A stretch of 64,000 nucleotides of DNA from Lutjanus erythropterus. Taxonomy: Eukaryota > Chordata > Actinopteri > Lutjaniformes > Lutjanidae. The stretch lies in NCBI GenBank assembly GCA_020091685.1, contig CM034594.1, positions 489,981 to 553,980 on the forward strand. Direction: 5' to 3'. Below are positions 50,613-61,402 of this stretch, piece by piece. Under the pieces are notes generated by a model, which saw only the letters and a program-made list of their open reading frames with translations, was not told where the DNA came from and did no database searches. Position numbers and translations under genes: made by a program. Every line of letters begins with the position of its first letter. Positions within the stretch are counted from its first letter, which is position 1.

Positions 50613-53600
50613 ACATTGATCTATCCATCACATACATATATATATCTTTAATATACCTATAATAATACACCTAGAATGTGTGTGAGAAATCAAACCTTGG
50701 CCAGGTCATTTATTATAGGCCAAATACCATGAGAAAAAAAGTCCTGTTCTTACAAGAAAAAAAAAAAAAAAGAATTCCCATGGTCATTACGGAAAAGTTT
50801 GTGGTTTTACCTTTGTAGATCCAAGTGTATGGTTTATGAAGCAGCATGAAATATTCAATGTGTGGCTTGGGACCATAACAGCTTTTGGCAAAGCACATAT
50901 TGATGGAGAGTTTGAGCTGAAGAGGAAAACCAAATAGAAAACAAAAAAAGGCACCCCAGTTTATGAGATAATCCGAGCAGCATGCGTACACTCAACACAC
51001 AAAAAAGTACTTAATATGTTTATCTGACAGAACATACAGGCAGAAATGAAAATCATTTAGATATGATCACATTACACAGCACAGGTATAGAAGTCGGCCT
51101 ATAGATCTCAGGAACACACCATCTAACGTCTGGGGAAGGAAATCACTCTTCAGCAGCCAGCCCTGTTCAGTTCACATCACAGGTCTGCACAAAGAAAACA
51201 ACATCAGAACTGCAGTTCAATTAGACATCTGCTCTCACACAAAAACCACTCACAGGCCAGCTTCAACTTTGTCAAGGTTACGCATTTATGCAAAGGAGGC
51301 CCGGACGGTGGCTTTTGGAGTGCCTTTTTTATGCCTAATGTGTCTTTTGAAGTGTGTTTTGTGTGTTGTCTTATGCAAGTAGGTGTTGGCAGCCTTTGCA
51401 GGTAGGCATTATGCCAGTATAAACAGGCTTCTTTGGGAATGCATAACACATTACTCAGATGTTAATCTAACCAAAAGCAGAGGGGAAATGGAAAAAAAGA
51501 AAAAAAAAAATAGGTGACCATTTGTCACTTTCATCTCTTGCCACAACAAGTTATTATACATGAAGTATGCACCTGCCATGTTGAATAAATATTCAGCCAG
51601 AGATTGGTCATTGACTTATCAGCTGGTGTATTAGAAGGTTGGTGTTTAAAGATATTTATCAGTTGAATTAAAGAGATAGAAACAAAAATTGCTGGAGTGT
51701 GTTCACTATGTAGTTTTCCCTTTAAACTTACAACTATCACTGAAGCACTTTGTCCACAATGTCCAAGCCTTGTGCCAAAGTTTTGCCTTATTTTATGTTT
51801 CTGCTGACAGAGAGAAAGACGGATGAGAGCAAGGCTTCAGGCCAAGGTGCGTTATGTTGCGTGTGTGTGTTGGTGGTGATACAGTATACTGCTGAGTATG
51901 TTGCTGGGTATCCTTTTTCCTGCGTATCATGCATTTTGTTGCCAAGACTCAGGTTTTGATAGGAATGCCAGGGCAAATTATGCATGCACTCCTTTTTTAT
52001 AAAGAGAAGAAAACTTGTTCTCTTTTTATCTCTTGTGTCAGTGTTTTTGTCCTGTGCACACACATCCACTTACTTTAAGTGTGTGTGAGGGGGGGCATGT
52101 TGTGCTAATGCAGCCTACTCTAGTTTGACACAGAGCATAGTTGGCTCGGAAAACCAAAAAAGAAAAAAAAAGAAAAAAGATGGATCCAATCCGAGGGGCA
52201 AGCCTGGATCATTGATCTTCTATAGCTCATGGCAGATCTGAGTGCCATTTGTTTTCATGCAGAGGTTAGATAGTGCACAATGGAGGTGGAGGAAAAATCA
52301 CAATCCTATTATAGAGCCTCCTCTTGTTGAAACTTTTCTGCTGTTTGTGTTTCATAGGCCATATTGATCTGGAACCCAAAGATGGAGAATACATCATGGA
52401 AAGAAATTCAACCAAGAGGAGGCTTATACAGAAACACAAAACACCCAATTCCTATTCAATCAAAATGACTGACAGAAAAAAAAATGCATTGGAAGGAAAA
52501 CACAATTTCCTAAATATTTTGGACTTAATGGGTTATTAGTGAAGTCTTTTATGTTTCAAGCTAGTTATTTTCATCATCCACTGCTTTTCATTAACTTCAC
52601 TAGAAGGTGGGAGAACTACAGAGAGGATTTCACAAAACGAAATTTTGAAACCTTTGAGCCTCCCGAGGACTGCAGCTCCGTCAGCTAATGGAGCTGAAAA
52701 CTTTATTTCACTCAGCCAAAATTACTTCTCAATATATAGCCACTGAGGACTATATTGATTACCTCACATTTTATTACATGTTGTCGGAGTGGAAGCAAAC
52801 TCTATAAGCCAGTGGCCATCAGCTCACTGCAGTGAGGCAAATATGCTGCTGTTGCTGTGGCTGGGAAGCTGGAAGTTTGTGCTCTACCGCCTTTATGCTG
52901 CTGCTGAGGTTTGCTGCTGACCTTTCTACTGGCACAATATTTGAAATCAAAATCTGCATGTTCATACTGACAAAGTTCTGGTTTTGCTTCCAAAATGAAG
53001 TAAAAAATTTGGCTTTGATGCAGCAGTGTACATATGCTGATCAGCGAAAGTTGTTGAGACTTTTGTGCAACCCAGTTACTCTCTGTCCTAAATGCAACAC
53101 CAGTGCCTGCAATAGGTCAGTTGTATTAGGTGAGTGTGGGCTTTTTGTGTGTGCATGCACAATTTGTCTGGGTAAGATTTTACTCTTTCTTCTCCACCAC
53201 TTTTTCTACTCCCACTGTGACTACCATCTGTGGACACTATTAAGTGAACAGACTTTGAGTTCACTGCAATGTGAACTCAGTGTGATAGTTGACAGCAGTT
53301 TAACAGCCATTTTTGGATGAATTTTGATGCCTTCTGGGTGCAAGGTCAAGACAGAAATGCAGTGTTACTGAAAACTAACACTTGGCCAGTGATGCCAGTA
53401 GATCATTATATATAATTTTATTCAGATAAAGTTGCTAAAAGTGACATGCATTGCTGCTAACAAGTAGCAAGTCCCTGCTCCCTCCCAACTACACAGAAGT
53501 ACACCTGTCAAACAAGAATAAATGCTGCTTGTGTTGGCATAAGTGATATGGAGCTTATGCTAACAACCAGTCACACATGCCAGTCCTCAAGCTGGTGTGA

Positions 53601-53820
53601 CCTTGAGGTTTAACTTGCTATTGTGAACTCTAACATGCAGTCCATGCTGGTACTGTACAGTAGGTGTAGGCACAATCATCTGTCACTATGAATGTGGTAA
53701 TGTTGTTATTTTTTAACAATATGTATATGCAAAATATGATAAGATTTGCCACAACCGGCTCAACATTATGGGTAGTTTTTCAAATGGATAACCTCCTTCT
53801 TTGATATTTCATTGATTTAA
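50613..53820. other. Non-coding; candidate conserved blocks 52180-52450 and 52600-52800
   Basis: Both blocks are complex and free of simple repeats (ATTGATCTTCTATAGCTC; CCAAAATTACTTCTCAATAT). The longest open frame of the window (52832-53320, 162 codons, Cys-rich) lies just beyond. It lacks a recognised domain, and its length is not surprising for 64 kb of AT-rich DNA. Confidence 0.25.
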
Positions 53821-53829
53821 TCCCATGAC

Positions 53830-54230
53830 ATCTCCAAGAGGCTCACTGGTAGAACCAGCATCCTGGTACTACCCCAGCTGCCCACCACTCAACTCTATAT
53901 GCCACCGCTCACTTCACTTCATCCACATTCACTGGGATACCACCTCTGCCTGCTTGATGATGTTGGCTACCGGCTGCTTCCTAGCTAGGCCAAGCAGTCC
54001 AATAGCTTTCCAGCCTGACTTCCACTTGGGATGAGACACTAAGATGTTTTCCACTTTTGCTCATGTGCTTCCTCCATTGTCTCTACTCACGGCACTGGAA
54101 GCTGGATAAGACCCACCTGCTTGGTACGTTTTGACCAGAGGGCAATACTGGGGCTGAGGCTAGTGTAGGTTATCTCCTCTGGGAATTTCAGCTGCCTTTT
54201 AAGGTCCATCTTCATCTCTTAGTCACTTGC
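53830..54230 (-). mobile_element. 3' fragment of a non-LTR retrotransposon with restriction-like endonuclease
   Basis: The minus strand at about 54095-54215 encodes MKMDLKRQLKFPEE, then ITYTSLSPSIALWSKR, then TKQVGLIQLPVP, then VETMEEAHEQK. This follows the pattern of the C-terminal nuclease-like region I recall from fish and cnidarian site-specific-type LINEs (P/D...W..., then ELTVPWE...EEA.ERK). Stops break it, and no reverse-transcriptase domain remains nearby. The assignment is by pattern only. Confidence 0.45.
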
Positions 54231-55455
54231 CGTGGCCAGGACCCCTCATATTTCTCTAATAAAGACGGGGAATTTCCAAGAGACTGGTTTGAAAAACAAT
54301 GGTCAAAATCAGGGCAACGGAGGCTGAGATATGCTGAATTTTGCTTCTTAGAAAAGGTCAAGCCTCAAAAACACTAGATCCCATGCTTTGTACAATACAG
54401 CTAAATAGTGTCTTTCCTAAGACTAAAAGCCAATGTCTTTCAATCTCCAAGCACCTAGTTTGTAATGTAGGCTGACTGTTTAAAATGATAATCTCCAAAC
54501 CCAAGAAGGGATAATCCTGGTGACATCACTATGGCATCCTCAGTTATTTTTACCAAGTTGACAAAGCTCCTACTGAGCCACAAACAATGTTATGCAACTG
54601 TTTTCACAGATTGGGTAATAATAATTGTGATAAGTAAACTGATTTTTAAAGTGTACAATCACCAGTGTTCCCCTTTAAATGGACTGCACAGTCCAATAAA
54701 AAGCTTTGACATAAGCATACTTTATATTTTTTTCTGTAAGGAATATTTCAAGTAAGAATACATAACCTACAGAAAGTGTCAGGATGACAAAGGTGTTACA
54801 GAGAGAAACAGCAAATGATGAAATCTAGGCAGTGATGATGAATCCAGGTAATACTGATGAAATCCAAGCCATGGTATGGTGTTATAAAATATGTGCAGCC
54901 ATTGCCACTCTGGCAATGCACAGTTGTATTTTCTATTCCCTACTGAACAAATCTTCCAAAGTAGAAGAAGCCTTGCTGACTTTATTCTATTACATGACAT
55001 TGTTTCTTGATTGCAAAGGACTGATAAGAACCAGCATGACTTGAAATACACAATAGCAGATTATGTAGCTCGTAAGTACACAGAACAATGGATATAAAAC
55101 ACGCATCACATTCTGAGTGCAATGTACTTGGATGAAATGTGAAAGCAAATTATAATAACCAGTTGTTACACTCTATTGTTATAAAATTAAACTTACTCCA
55201 GGGATACAAACACATGTCTGGTGAAAAAACAGCACAATATTTGATAAATAGGAGCATTTAATATATTTAGATCAGTATGAGGTAGACAGATGTTACATTA
55301 AGCTACATGCAACATGCAGCATTAAGGGTTTTTTTTCTTAAATAGAAAAGTAACATAACTGGGAAGTAGTATGTTAACTACATAATTCAATTATTTCCTC
55401 AATGTCTGGCATAGTAGTGAGCGAGGGGGGTCCAGGGGCATCCAGTAGCATGCCA
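54231..55455. other. Non-coding, no recognised feature
   Basis: Unique or old repeat-like sequence. No ends or family recognised. Confidence 0.45.
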
Positions 55456-55460
55456 CCCAC

Positions 55461-55515
55461 AAAAAAAAAAAAAAAAAAAAAAGGAAATAATAATAATAAT
55501 AATAATAATAATAAT
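55461..55515. repeat. Poly-A run followed by AAT microsatellite
   Basis: About 22 A residues (55461-55482), then AAT repeats (about 55485-55515). An A run with a microsatellite is typical of a retroposon tail, but no body was recognised upstream. Confidence 0.9.
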
Positions 55516-57300
55516 TTGGCTGTAAAAGTTCAAATTTAGTGGTCTCTAGCACATAATGTAATGCCACCATTTTATCAAATACACAGGTCTTAATTATTGC
55601 ATGTTTTACTGACTTTGCCTACCTGATTGTAAACATGCAGTGAATTTTTGTAAAGGAGAATTAGTGCATTTTATTGTGCATTTTTGCCCACACAGTCTGT
55701 TAATAGCTATCATGGGCAGTAGGGGCAGGTATGATTGAAGTTTTATGTCATGCATGTGCATACGAATGCATTTTCACACACAAATCTGTTATCCCCTCTG
55801 AGCTGCAGATTTATGAATACATACATGAATGCATTTATCAAACATAATAAACTCACTTTTTTCAGCCACAAAGTCACTGAAAACAGAGAACAAGACACAG
55901 AGTGACCAAGATATGCACTGCCCAGCTATATAAGCATTACAGACAGACTAGAGAGAGGCTGCAAGTGAACACATCGGCTTAACAATACTGTTATTTGCTG
56001 ATATCATACTTGGAGGAGAACACAAGTTTACCTGATTGCTAGTTCCGCTCCTCTGATCAAAGTTGCTAAGGCATACAGGCTCTGAATCAACAGAGCAGGT
56101 GCCATTTTATTTTCATGCCACTGACTAAAGCCTTGATTCTCTGATGCCTTTATTTTAATATTTTCAAATGTTGACTGAACTAACATCATAGAAACAGCAC
56201 AGGTCAGTTCTGTTTTAAGAGCAGAGAGTCATATATCTATATTACTTTGTCCAGTGCTGAGTCCTTCCTCTTTGATCAGTGGGGCTGAGCAGAGTCGCTT
56301 TGCCAGAGTCATTATGACTAATGAGATTTGGAGAAAGTCAGGGCACCTCATAATATGTATTAATAAAACACTCTACAGTGGCTGCCCTTTGATGCAGACC
56401 TTCTGTCAAAAAATTACAAAAGGCCAAGTCGCGTTTTGCTAACAAATACTGGGAACATTTGCAGGTTTGAACTTAGGCTCTAAACAAGTGCTGGCTTTAG
56501 TATAATTTATGATGCAGCGTGACTGTTGTTGCCAAGTGTGAAGAAGCAGAGATGTGATTTCTAGTTACATTACATTAGTCTCTGGTGTGTTCCAATAAAA
56601 TCACTTCCTGGGGCGTTCCTTGCTATCACCTTCTTAAGTTGAACTTCACAGACTTGAATAATAGATGATGCTCTGCTTCCCCTCAAAGAAGTTAATTCCC
56701 TTTATACCATTGTTGTTTCATCATTTATCTGTCACAGACAGCAGTACGTGTCATAGAAGATACCAATTATTATGTATTTCTCCTCACTCTATCATGTATT
56801 AACACTATTATTGTCATTTTACGGTACAGTACTGCTGCTTTTGCAGCAGATGCAAAGAAATTATGTTTTTTGGTGTTTTTGCCGTACATATGTACAACAC
56901 ATATTCATTATATACCTGTCATCATTCCTGAATTATAGAGACAAACAATGAGGTGGTTCAAAGAGTGAAATTTGCTGTATTTATATCACTAGTTTACCAG
57001 ATTCAATGAGAAAGCAGTTTTACGTCTGTGCTTAGTCTGTGCTGTCTTCTATTATTTGGCTCAGTTGTCTTCAAATGGAAGGTATTGAGAAGTTTTTAAC
57101 TTTAACTCTTCCCAGAATGAGCCACATTTTTCTACAGTTATTGTTGCATTTATTTACAGTGTATTATGTACAGTTTCTATTGTGTACACTGCAGCAGAAT
57201 TTATGGCCAGGTCTGCTATCTAACCACAACACCACCCAAACAGGAGCGTCCGACTAGCATGATAATGACCCCTCTGTCTTCCAGCACAGTTTGTCTATGT
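55516..57300. other. Non-coding; candidate conserved block at 56245-56450
   Basis: The block contains GTCATTATGACTAATGAG, ATAATATGTATTAATAAAAC and AAGGCCAAGTCGCG, complex and enhancer-like. No gene was seen. Confidence 0.25.
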
Positions 57301-57305
57301 GTGTC

Positions 57306-57308
<3 letters not shown>

Positions 57309-57340
<32 letters not shown>
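57309..57340. repeat. GT microsatellite
   Basis: About 16 GT units. Confidence 0.95.
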
Positions 57341-57343
<3 letters not shown>

Positions 57344-57519
57344 CACGCCTGTGTACTCCAATGTGGGATAGAGCAAGGGATCACTGGCCTTTTGTTAGGA
57401 ATTGGTTAAAGCTGCCATGTCCCTGGCCTCCCCTCCTCCATCTCTGTCATACAAGAAAGATTTCTACTTATTACACACACACAGTCTCTCAGACCACAAG
57501 CAGACTTTTGAGAATTTGT

Positions 57520-57775
57520 AACTAAAAATACAGCTAAAAGCCACTTGGGAGCCCTTCTCGTATACATCTGTATGCGAAGGAGCGTTTCGTCCCTCCACTT
57601 CAGAGCCCAATAGTCCCATTTTAAGTGGTCTTAATGCACATGCTGTTTCATGAACTGCACAATCTCCAAGATAGCTAAAACCTCCAGAAGCTGTGAGGAA
57701 ATGGTAACAGGCACTGATTATTAAGGGCCAAGCAGGGAGTAGCTGTGTGAACATCCCTCGCTGAAAACATTTTAG
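57520..57775. other. Candidate conserved non-coding element
   Basis: Complex sequence with TGGGAGCCCTTCTCGTATAC, TTAAGTGGTCTTAATGCACA (an NKX-type AAGTGG core) and CACTGATTATTAAGGGCC. No splice-bounded frame is present. Confidence 0.28.
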
Positions 57776-58554
57776 TGCTTGTTAACTAATGCAGTAACAT
57801 CAGCAACTCTGTACACTCCCTGGTATCAACTACTTCATTGCAATTCCTTTTCAGTTGCACGTACTTCTGTACTTACATTTTGTCTAATCTAGCTGTAAAG
57901 CCTACAGCACATGTCACAGTAGGCTACAGCATGGCTGTAAAACAGGGGTTTGTGTCTGATCTGGTGCTTAAAATCTGCTGATGCTGGAAATAAGGCTTAA
58001 CCACATCACCTCGGACTGGTTCAGTCAGGCTGCTGGTGAACAGAACAGGATTACTCCTTGTTGTACGTGCTCAGAACAATTGCATTTTACTATGTAGAGA
58101 TAAGAGGAAATGATCACGCAAGTGTGTGCAACATGAACATTATATAGAATCATTCTACATTCATATATGTTAGTGCTCATTTTCTTTTCAGCCAAGGACA
58201 CCTTACAAAAAAGAAAATATCCCCCCTGTGCATGTCCCTTTTAATCATTTGATGTATATTTTGTCATCTTCTTAGTTAGCTGAAAGAACAACAAAAGAGA
58301 GATATATTAAATAGATATTAGACTTGCATTAAAAATATATGTACCATGTAGGGTGGGGAATAAACTTGAAATTAACTTCAAAATTTGAACACGCACCAGC
58401 CACTGACAGATAAAAGATCAAATTCACCAGCCACTTTCATATTTTACCAGCATTTGGCTGGTGGCTGTTGCTAATTTCCTACCTTACTAATTTCAGCATT
58501 AATGGGTAACGTGTGGGCGATGCATGCCTGACTGGTGGGAGAAAGACTTATATA

Positions 58555-59128
58555 CAGTGGAAACCTCTTGGAATGATCACATCTGTGGATGATTACTAAA
58601 TAAATTTTTCTTTCTCTTTATTTCTCAGGCATGTTATCATCTAATGGACATTTGTATATTTATTACATGAATATAAAGTAACAAAACAGACAGTTTTGCT
58701 ATTTGTTGAATTTTATTGACTATTTCTACATACAGTACAGTACAGCTAATTGAGGTTTTGCTACTGCATGTCCTTGGCTCATTTCTGGCAGTTTTTTCAT
58801 TGAGGGAAAATCACTCTTTGCTGTCATGAATCCAATGTGCACATAGCAGCAGCCTCAGGTACCCAGCTGGAGGCAGACGGGTTACCTCAAGGCAAAGTAT
58901 CATCATGGGAGCAAAGTAAAAAAGAAAAAAATAGAATTACCATAGTTATAAATTATTTTCCATATGTCATCATGTATGAAGAGACCCTAACGCTGTGAGC
59001 AGACTACTTAATTACTATAAGCAAATTACTTAAACGGCATATGTATAAAAATGATTCTGTCCCAAGGTTTTTGATCCAGATAAGCAGTTGATGACTGTAA
59101 CTGTGATCACTACAAGTGGTTTCCACTG
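58555..59128. mobile_element. TA-flanked MITE of the Tc1/mariner (pogo-like) type
   Basis: The left end CAGTGGAAACCTCTTGGAAT, with GATCACA following, pairs with the right end whose reverse complement is CAGTGGAAACCACTTGTAGT, also with GATCACA following. That gives inverted repeats of about 30 bases with few differences. Both ends are flanked by TA, the usual target duplication of this superfamily. Length is about 574 bp. There is no transposase frame. Confidence 0.8.
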
Positions 59129-59279
59129 TATATCCATAATTTAACATATTGAAAGAGTAACAGATTGTTAGATCAGAATGCAATCTATGAACTATGTTTA
59201 AAAAATAAAATATTATTCATTAAACTATACAACTTTTGTAAATAAATAAACAACATTTTTATGTCATGATTATTTTAGT

Positions 59280-59343
59280 GAATGAATCTGAAAACTTTTC
59301 ACGGACCCCCTGGGGGTCCCAGGGCCCCTATTGAGAGCCAGTG
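59280..59343 (-). mobile_element. Terminal fragment of a hAT-like element
   Basis: GGACCCCCTGGGGGTCCC followed by GGGCCCCTATTGAGAGCCAG is the typical right end of a fish hAT element, where the complement begins CAGTGGTTCTCAA. The matching left end was not found. Confidence 0.45.
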
Positions 59344-59539
59344 ATATATATCTTTCCCACGTCCTGTACTTAAATCCATGTGTAGAGTTTGAGCACTAGT
59401 GCTAAAGACTTTATGTGTCTGATTCTAAATTATTAACCAAACACCCCCAGAGACAAAACAAAAATGTGCCGTGCAGGGAATGACAATGATTCACATTAGT
59501 ATTAATGTATTTTCTGAATCAAATAAAATGCTAAATGCA

Positions 59540-59830
59540 CTGCTTAAATTGTTACTCTGCAGTTCATTAAGCACATCGTGGAATGAGCATTAGATCATGG
59601 CCTATTAAGCCGGTGCTTGATTGGCAAGTGGTGAAATTAGAAGCTCATTCTGCATTAATATTTCTGTTGAATTGGCAAGCACACACCTTCAAAACTTGTG
59701 TCCTTGCTTAGGTTGAAAGTGGATGTAATTACCCACAGAGCTAGCGCCTCATGGCAGTCATGGCAGTCGAGGCAGTCTAGACAAGAGGTGATTACGTCTG
59801 GTTAAGCTATTCACTGCTGGGCTTCGCCCT
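59540..59830. other. Candidate conserved non-coding element upstream of LSAMP
   Basis: Complex sequence with two direct TTGGCAAG copies (59621-59628 and 59672-59679), which are NFI-like half sites, plus AGTTCATTAAGCAC and GCATTAATATTT. A short threefold GGCAGTC repeat lies at 59750-59778. Its position about 1.4 kb before the LSAMP exon makes a regulatory role plausible. Confidence 0.3.
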
Positions 59831-60014
59831 GTTCATGGTCACCAGTGTGTTTGTGCTCTTGGGTCTGTTTTCCTCTCCTTCTCCACTCAATTGATTCTGC
59901 TGTGAAAGAGACAAATGTAAGTCAGAGGAAGAATGGAACAGAATGTTTTATAATTTATAATAGCATGTAGTTCACTGTCACGATGTAAAAATCATAACAT
60001 TTCAACACTATTTA

Positions 60015-60300
60015 GTTAAAGGCATAATATGCAACTCCCTTTCAATTATCCCTGATGAACCACTAGAAATGTGTGGTAGTGGAGGTATCTGCAGAGACCC
60101 CACCCTCTGTCTGTATTTCCTTATTTTCTTATTATTTTGTTGTGCTTTTGATGCTTTACTAAACCAAACAGTCTGTATTTGACATCCTGGGAATGAGACT
60201 CAACAATTAACTATATTTCTGGTGCTTTTATGAACAGCTCTGACACCTTTAAAAACTCCAAAAATGTATCACCATAATATGTTTTTTTTTTAATTTCAGG
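60015..60300. repeat. TTAAAGGCATAATATGCAAC-type interspersed repeat
   Basis: The start TTAAAGGCATAATATGCAAC and the ACCCCACCCTCTGTCTGTAT block resemble a dispersed fish repeat. The end is uncertain. It lies only a few hundred bases upstream of the LSAMP promoter region. Confidence 0.35.
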
Positions 60301-60405
60301 TTTCACTGCTGGCTACCTGACAGCACACTGAAGTTATGTAATTTCCCCCACACTTAATCATAATTAACTACAGAAAGTCTTATTCACCAGAGGCTTCGGG
60401 GTCTA

Positions 60406-60424
60406 ATGCAAATCTACTTTGCAT
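60406..60424. promoter_or_regulatory. Paired octamer (POU-type) sites in inverted orientation
   Basis: ATGCAAAT (60406-60413) is followed after a few bases by TTTGCAT (60418-60424), giving a near-palindromic pair of octamer sites. Class III POU factors bind this word and are expressed in developing brain, which suits LSAMP. Binding is inferred; two octamer words this close are unlikely but not impossible by chance. Confidence 0.4.
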
Positions 60425-60739
60425 GAAAGTGTTGGGGAGCCTCTGCTCTACATAAGTGAATATCTGTGAGCATACAGTTTGTTTGAAGACTAATGATAAC
60501 GTGATACTGTAGCGATCCCCGCTGAGACCTTGTCTCTCTGCTTGGCTTCACCTCCAGGCAGGTAAGAGCACATGGTTGGGTGTAGATTACCACCTGTGGT
60601 ACTGGTCAGGATGGGCAGTTTTCAGTATCATTCCCTGCCTGTCTACTTTGTTGTCACAAGATTCCTCTTTTCTTTCTTTTTTGTTTCTTGTTTAAAACTT
60701 CTTTCGCCTCTGTTCTTCAATCCTCACGCAGTTGTGTCT

Positions 60740-60859
60740 CACTGAAAGGGACCTCAGGTGGTGCTGTTGTCCTGACAACCAATAAGGGGAGCATCACAGT
60801 CAGGCGGCTGGATAATCTGAGAGAGAGAGGGAGAGGGAGAGAGAGAGAGAGAGAGAGGG

Positions 60860-60911
<52 letters not shown>

Positions 60912-61179
60912 CACAAGCCTGCCTCTCTCCATCTCCGTGGCTGGCTGCGCCGTCCCTTTACGCGGAGAGCATTACGCATCAGTGGACTATAGAGCGACGA
61001 TCGCACGTAAAAGTCTTTCAGGAAACCCGTCTCAGGCATACCTTCCGGACTGCTTTGGACTTAAATCCATCCGGCGTTTTCCTCCGAGAAGTCTGGACAA
61101 CTACTCTTCTTCTCCCTCTCCCTCTCTTTTTTAACCCTTGGATCTATAGCTGCCGAGAGGCGCGCTCCTGTGCTTTAAA
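60740..61179 (+). promoter_or_regulatory. LSAMP: LSAMP promoter and 5' leader
   Basis: A CCAAT box lies at 60779-60783, followed by a long GA tract and then a GC- and CpG-richer stretch from about 60940. No TATA box is seen near the expected start, so initiation is probably dispersed. From 60909 to 61179 there is no ATG, and an in-frame stop (TAG, 61147-61149) precedes the start codon. The 148-codon frame beginning at 60688 is an artefact of the GA repeat. The exact transcription start cannot be seen. Confidence 0.6.
60819..60908. repeat. GA tract in the LSAMP promoter
   Basis: About 90 bases of almost pure GA units, broken only by a few GGG and one GCGACA interruption. Such purine tracts in promoters often exclude nucleosomes or form triplex DNA. 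The length is likely polymorphic. Confidence 0.95.
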
Positions 61180-61334
61180 ATGCAAGTCGGACGCAAGTCG
61201 TGTTGGAGGCAATTGCAGGCTTCTTTTTTCAGACTGCTGTGTCTTATCCCCACAGGATTCCCCGTCCGGAGTGTGGATATGCAGCGGGCCACCGACAACA
61301 TCACCATCCGCCAGGGCGACACAGCGATTATAAG
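61180..61334 (+). CDS. LSAMP: First coding exon of limbic system-associated membrane protein
   Basis: LSAMP is a GPI-anchored neuronal adhesion protein of the IgLON family with three Ig domains, acting at the outer cell surface in axon guidance and synapse formation. This exon encodes 51 full codons plus two bases. It comprises a basic start ([13 protein letters not shown]), a hydrophobic stretch ([13 protein letters not shown]) and the mature N-terminus [20 protein letters not shown], with an N-glycosylation sequon at Asn40. It aligns without gaps to the human exon as I remember it (LLRLLCLLPTGLPVRSVD.., then DNITVRQGDTAILR), so residues 1-28 are probably signal peptide. OPCML and NTM read VPVRSGDATFPKAMDNVTV here and fit less well. 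The start is the first ATG of the leader, with A at -3 and an in-frame stop upstream. The exon stops at AG|GTAAGA, phase 2. The other exons lie outside the window. The gene is partial only because of the window edge. Confidence 0.93.
61233..61255 (+). promoter_or_regulatory. Acceptor-like tract inside exon 1
   Basis: A pyrimidine-rich TGTCTTATCCCCACAG ends at 61255, followed by GATTCCCC. It would split codon 26 (Gly) in phase 1, just before FPVRSVD. In OPCML and NTM, and as I recall LSAMP, transcripts from a distant alternative promoter join the common sequence at exactly this Gly. This is likely the acceptor for an upstream exon 1a. A second AG at 61231-61232 follows another T-rich run. Use as a splice site is inferred. 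Confidence 0.5.
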
Positions 61335-61377
61335 GTAAGAGTCATCCTCCAACTTTCCTCTCCCTCCGAATGCACAC

Positions 61378-61402
61378 AGCAGCAGCAGCAGCAGCAGCAG
61401 CA
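61378..61402. repeat. CAG trinucleotide repeat, 8 units
   Basis: An uninterrupted CAG run starts about 43 bases after the exon 1 donor, on the transcribed sense of LSAMP. It is intronic for the recognised transcript. Confidence 0.95.

Noticed and set aside
52324-52539. Possible exon reading HIDLEPKDGEYIMERNSTK
   Set aside because: A CAT-AG precedes it, but there is no donor with a sensible continuation and no family match; kept only as part of a candidate conserved block.
52832-53320. Longest open frame of the window, 162 codons, Cys-rich
   Set aside because: No domain, splice sites or codon-like composition recognised; this length is not surprising in 64 kb of AT-rich DNA.
60688-61134. 148-codon frame across the LSAMP promoter
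   Set aside because: Its middle is GA repeat (Arg/Glu), and it ends before and out of frame with the supported start codon.
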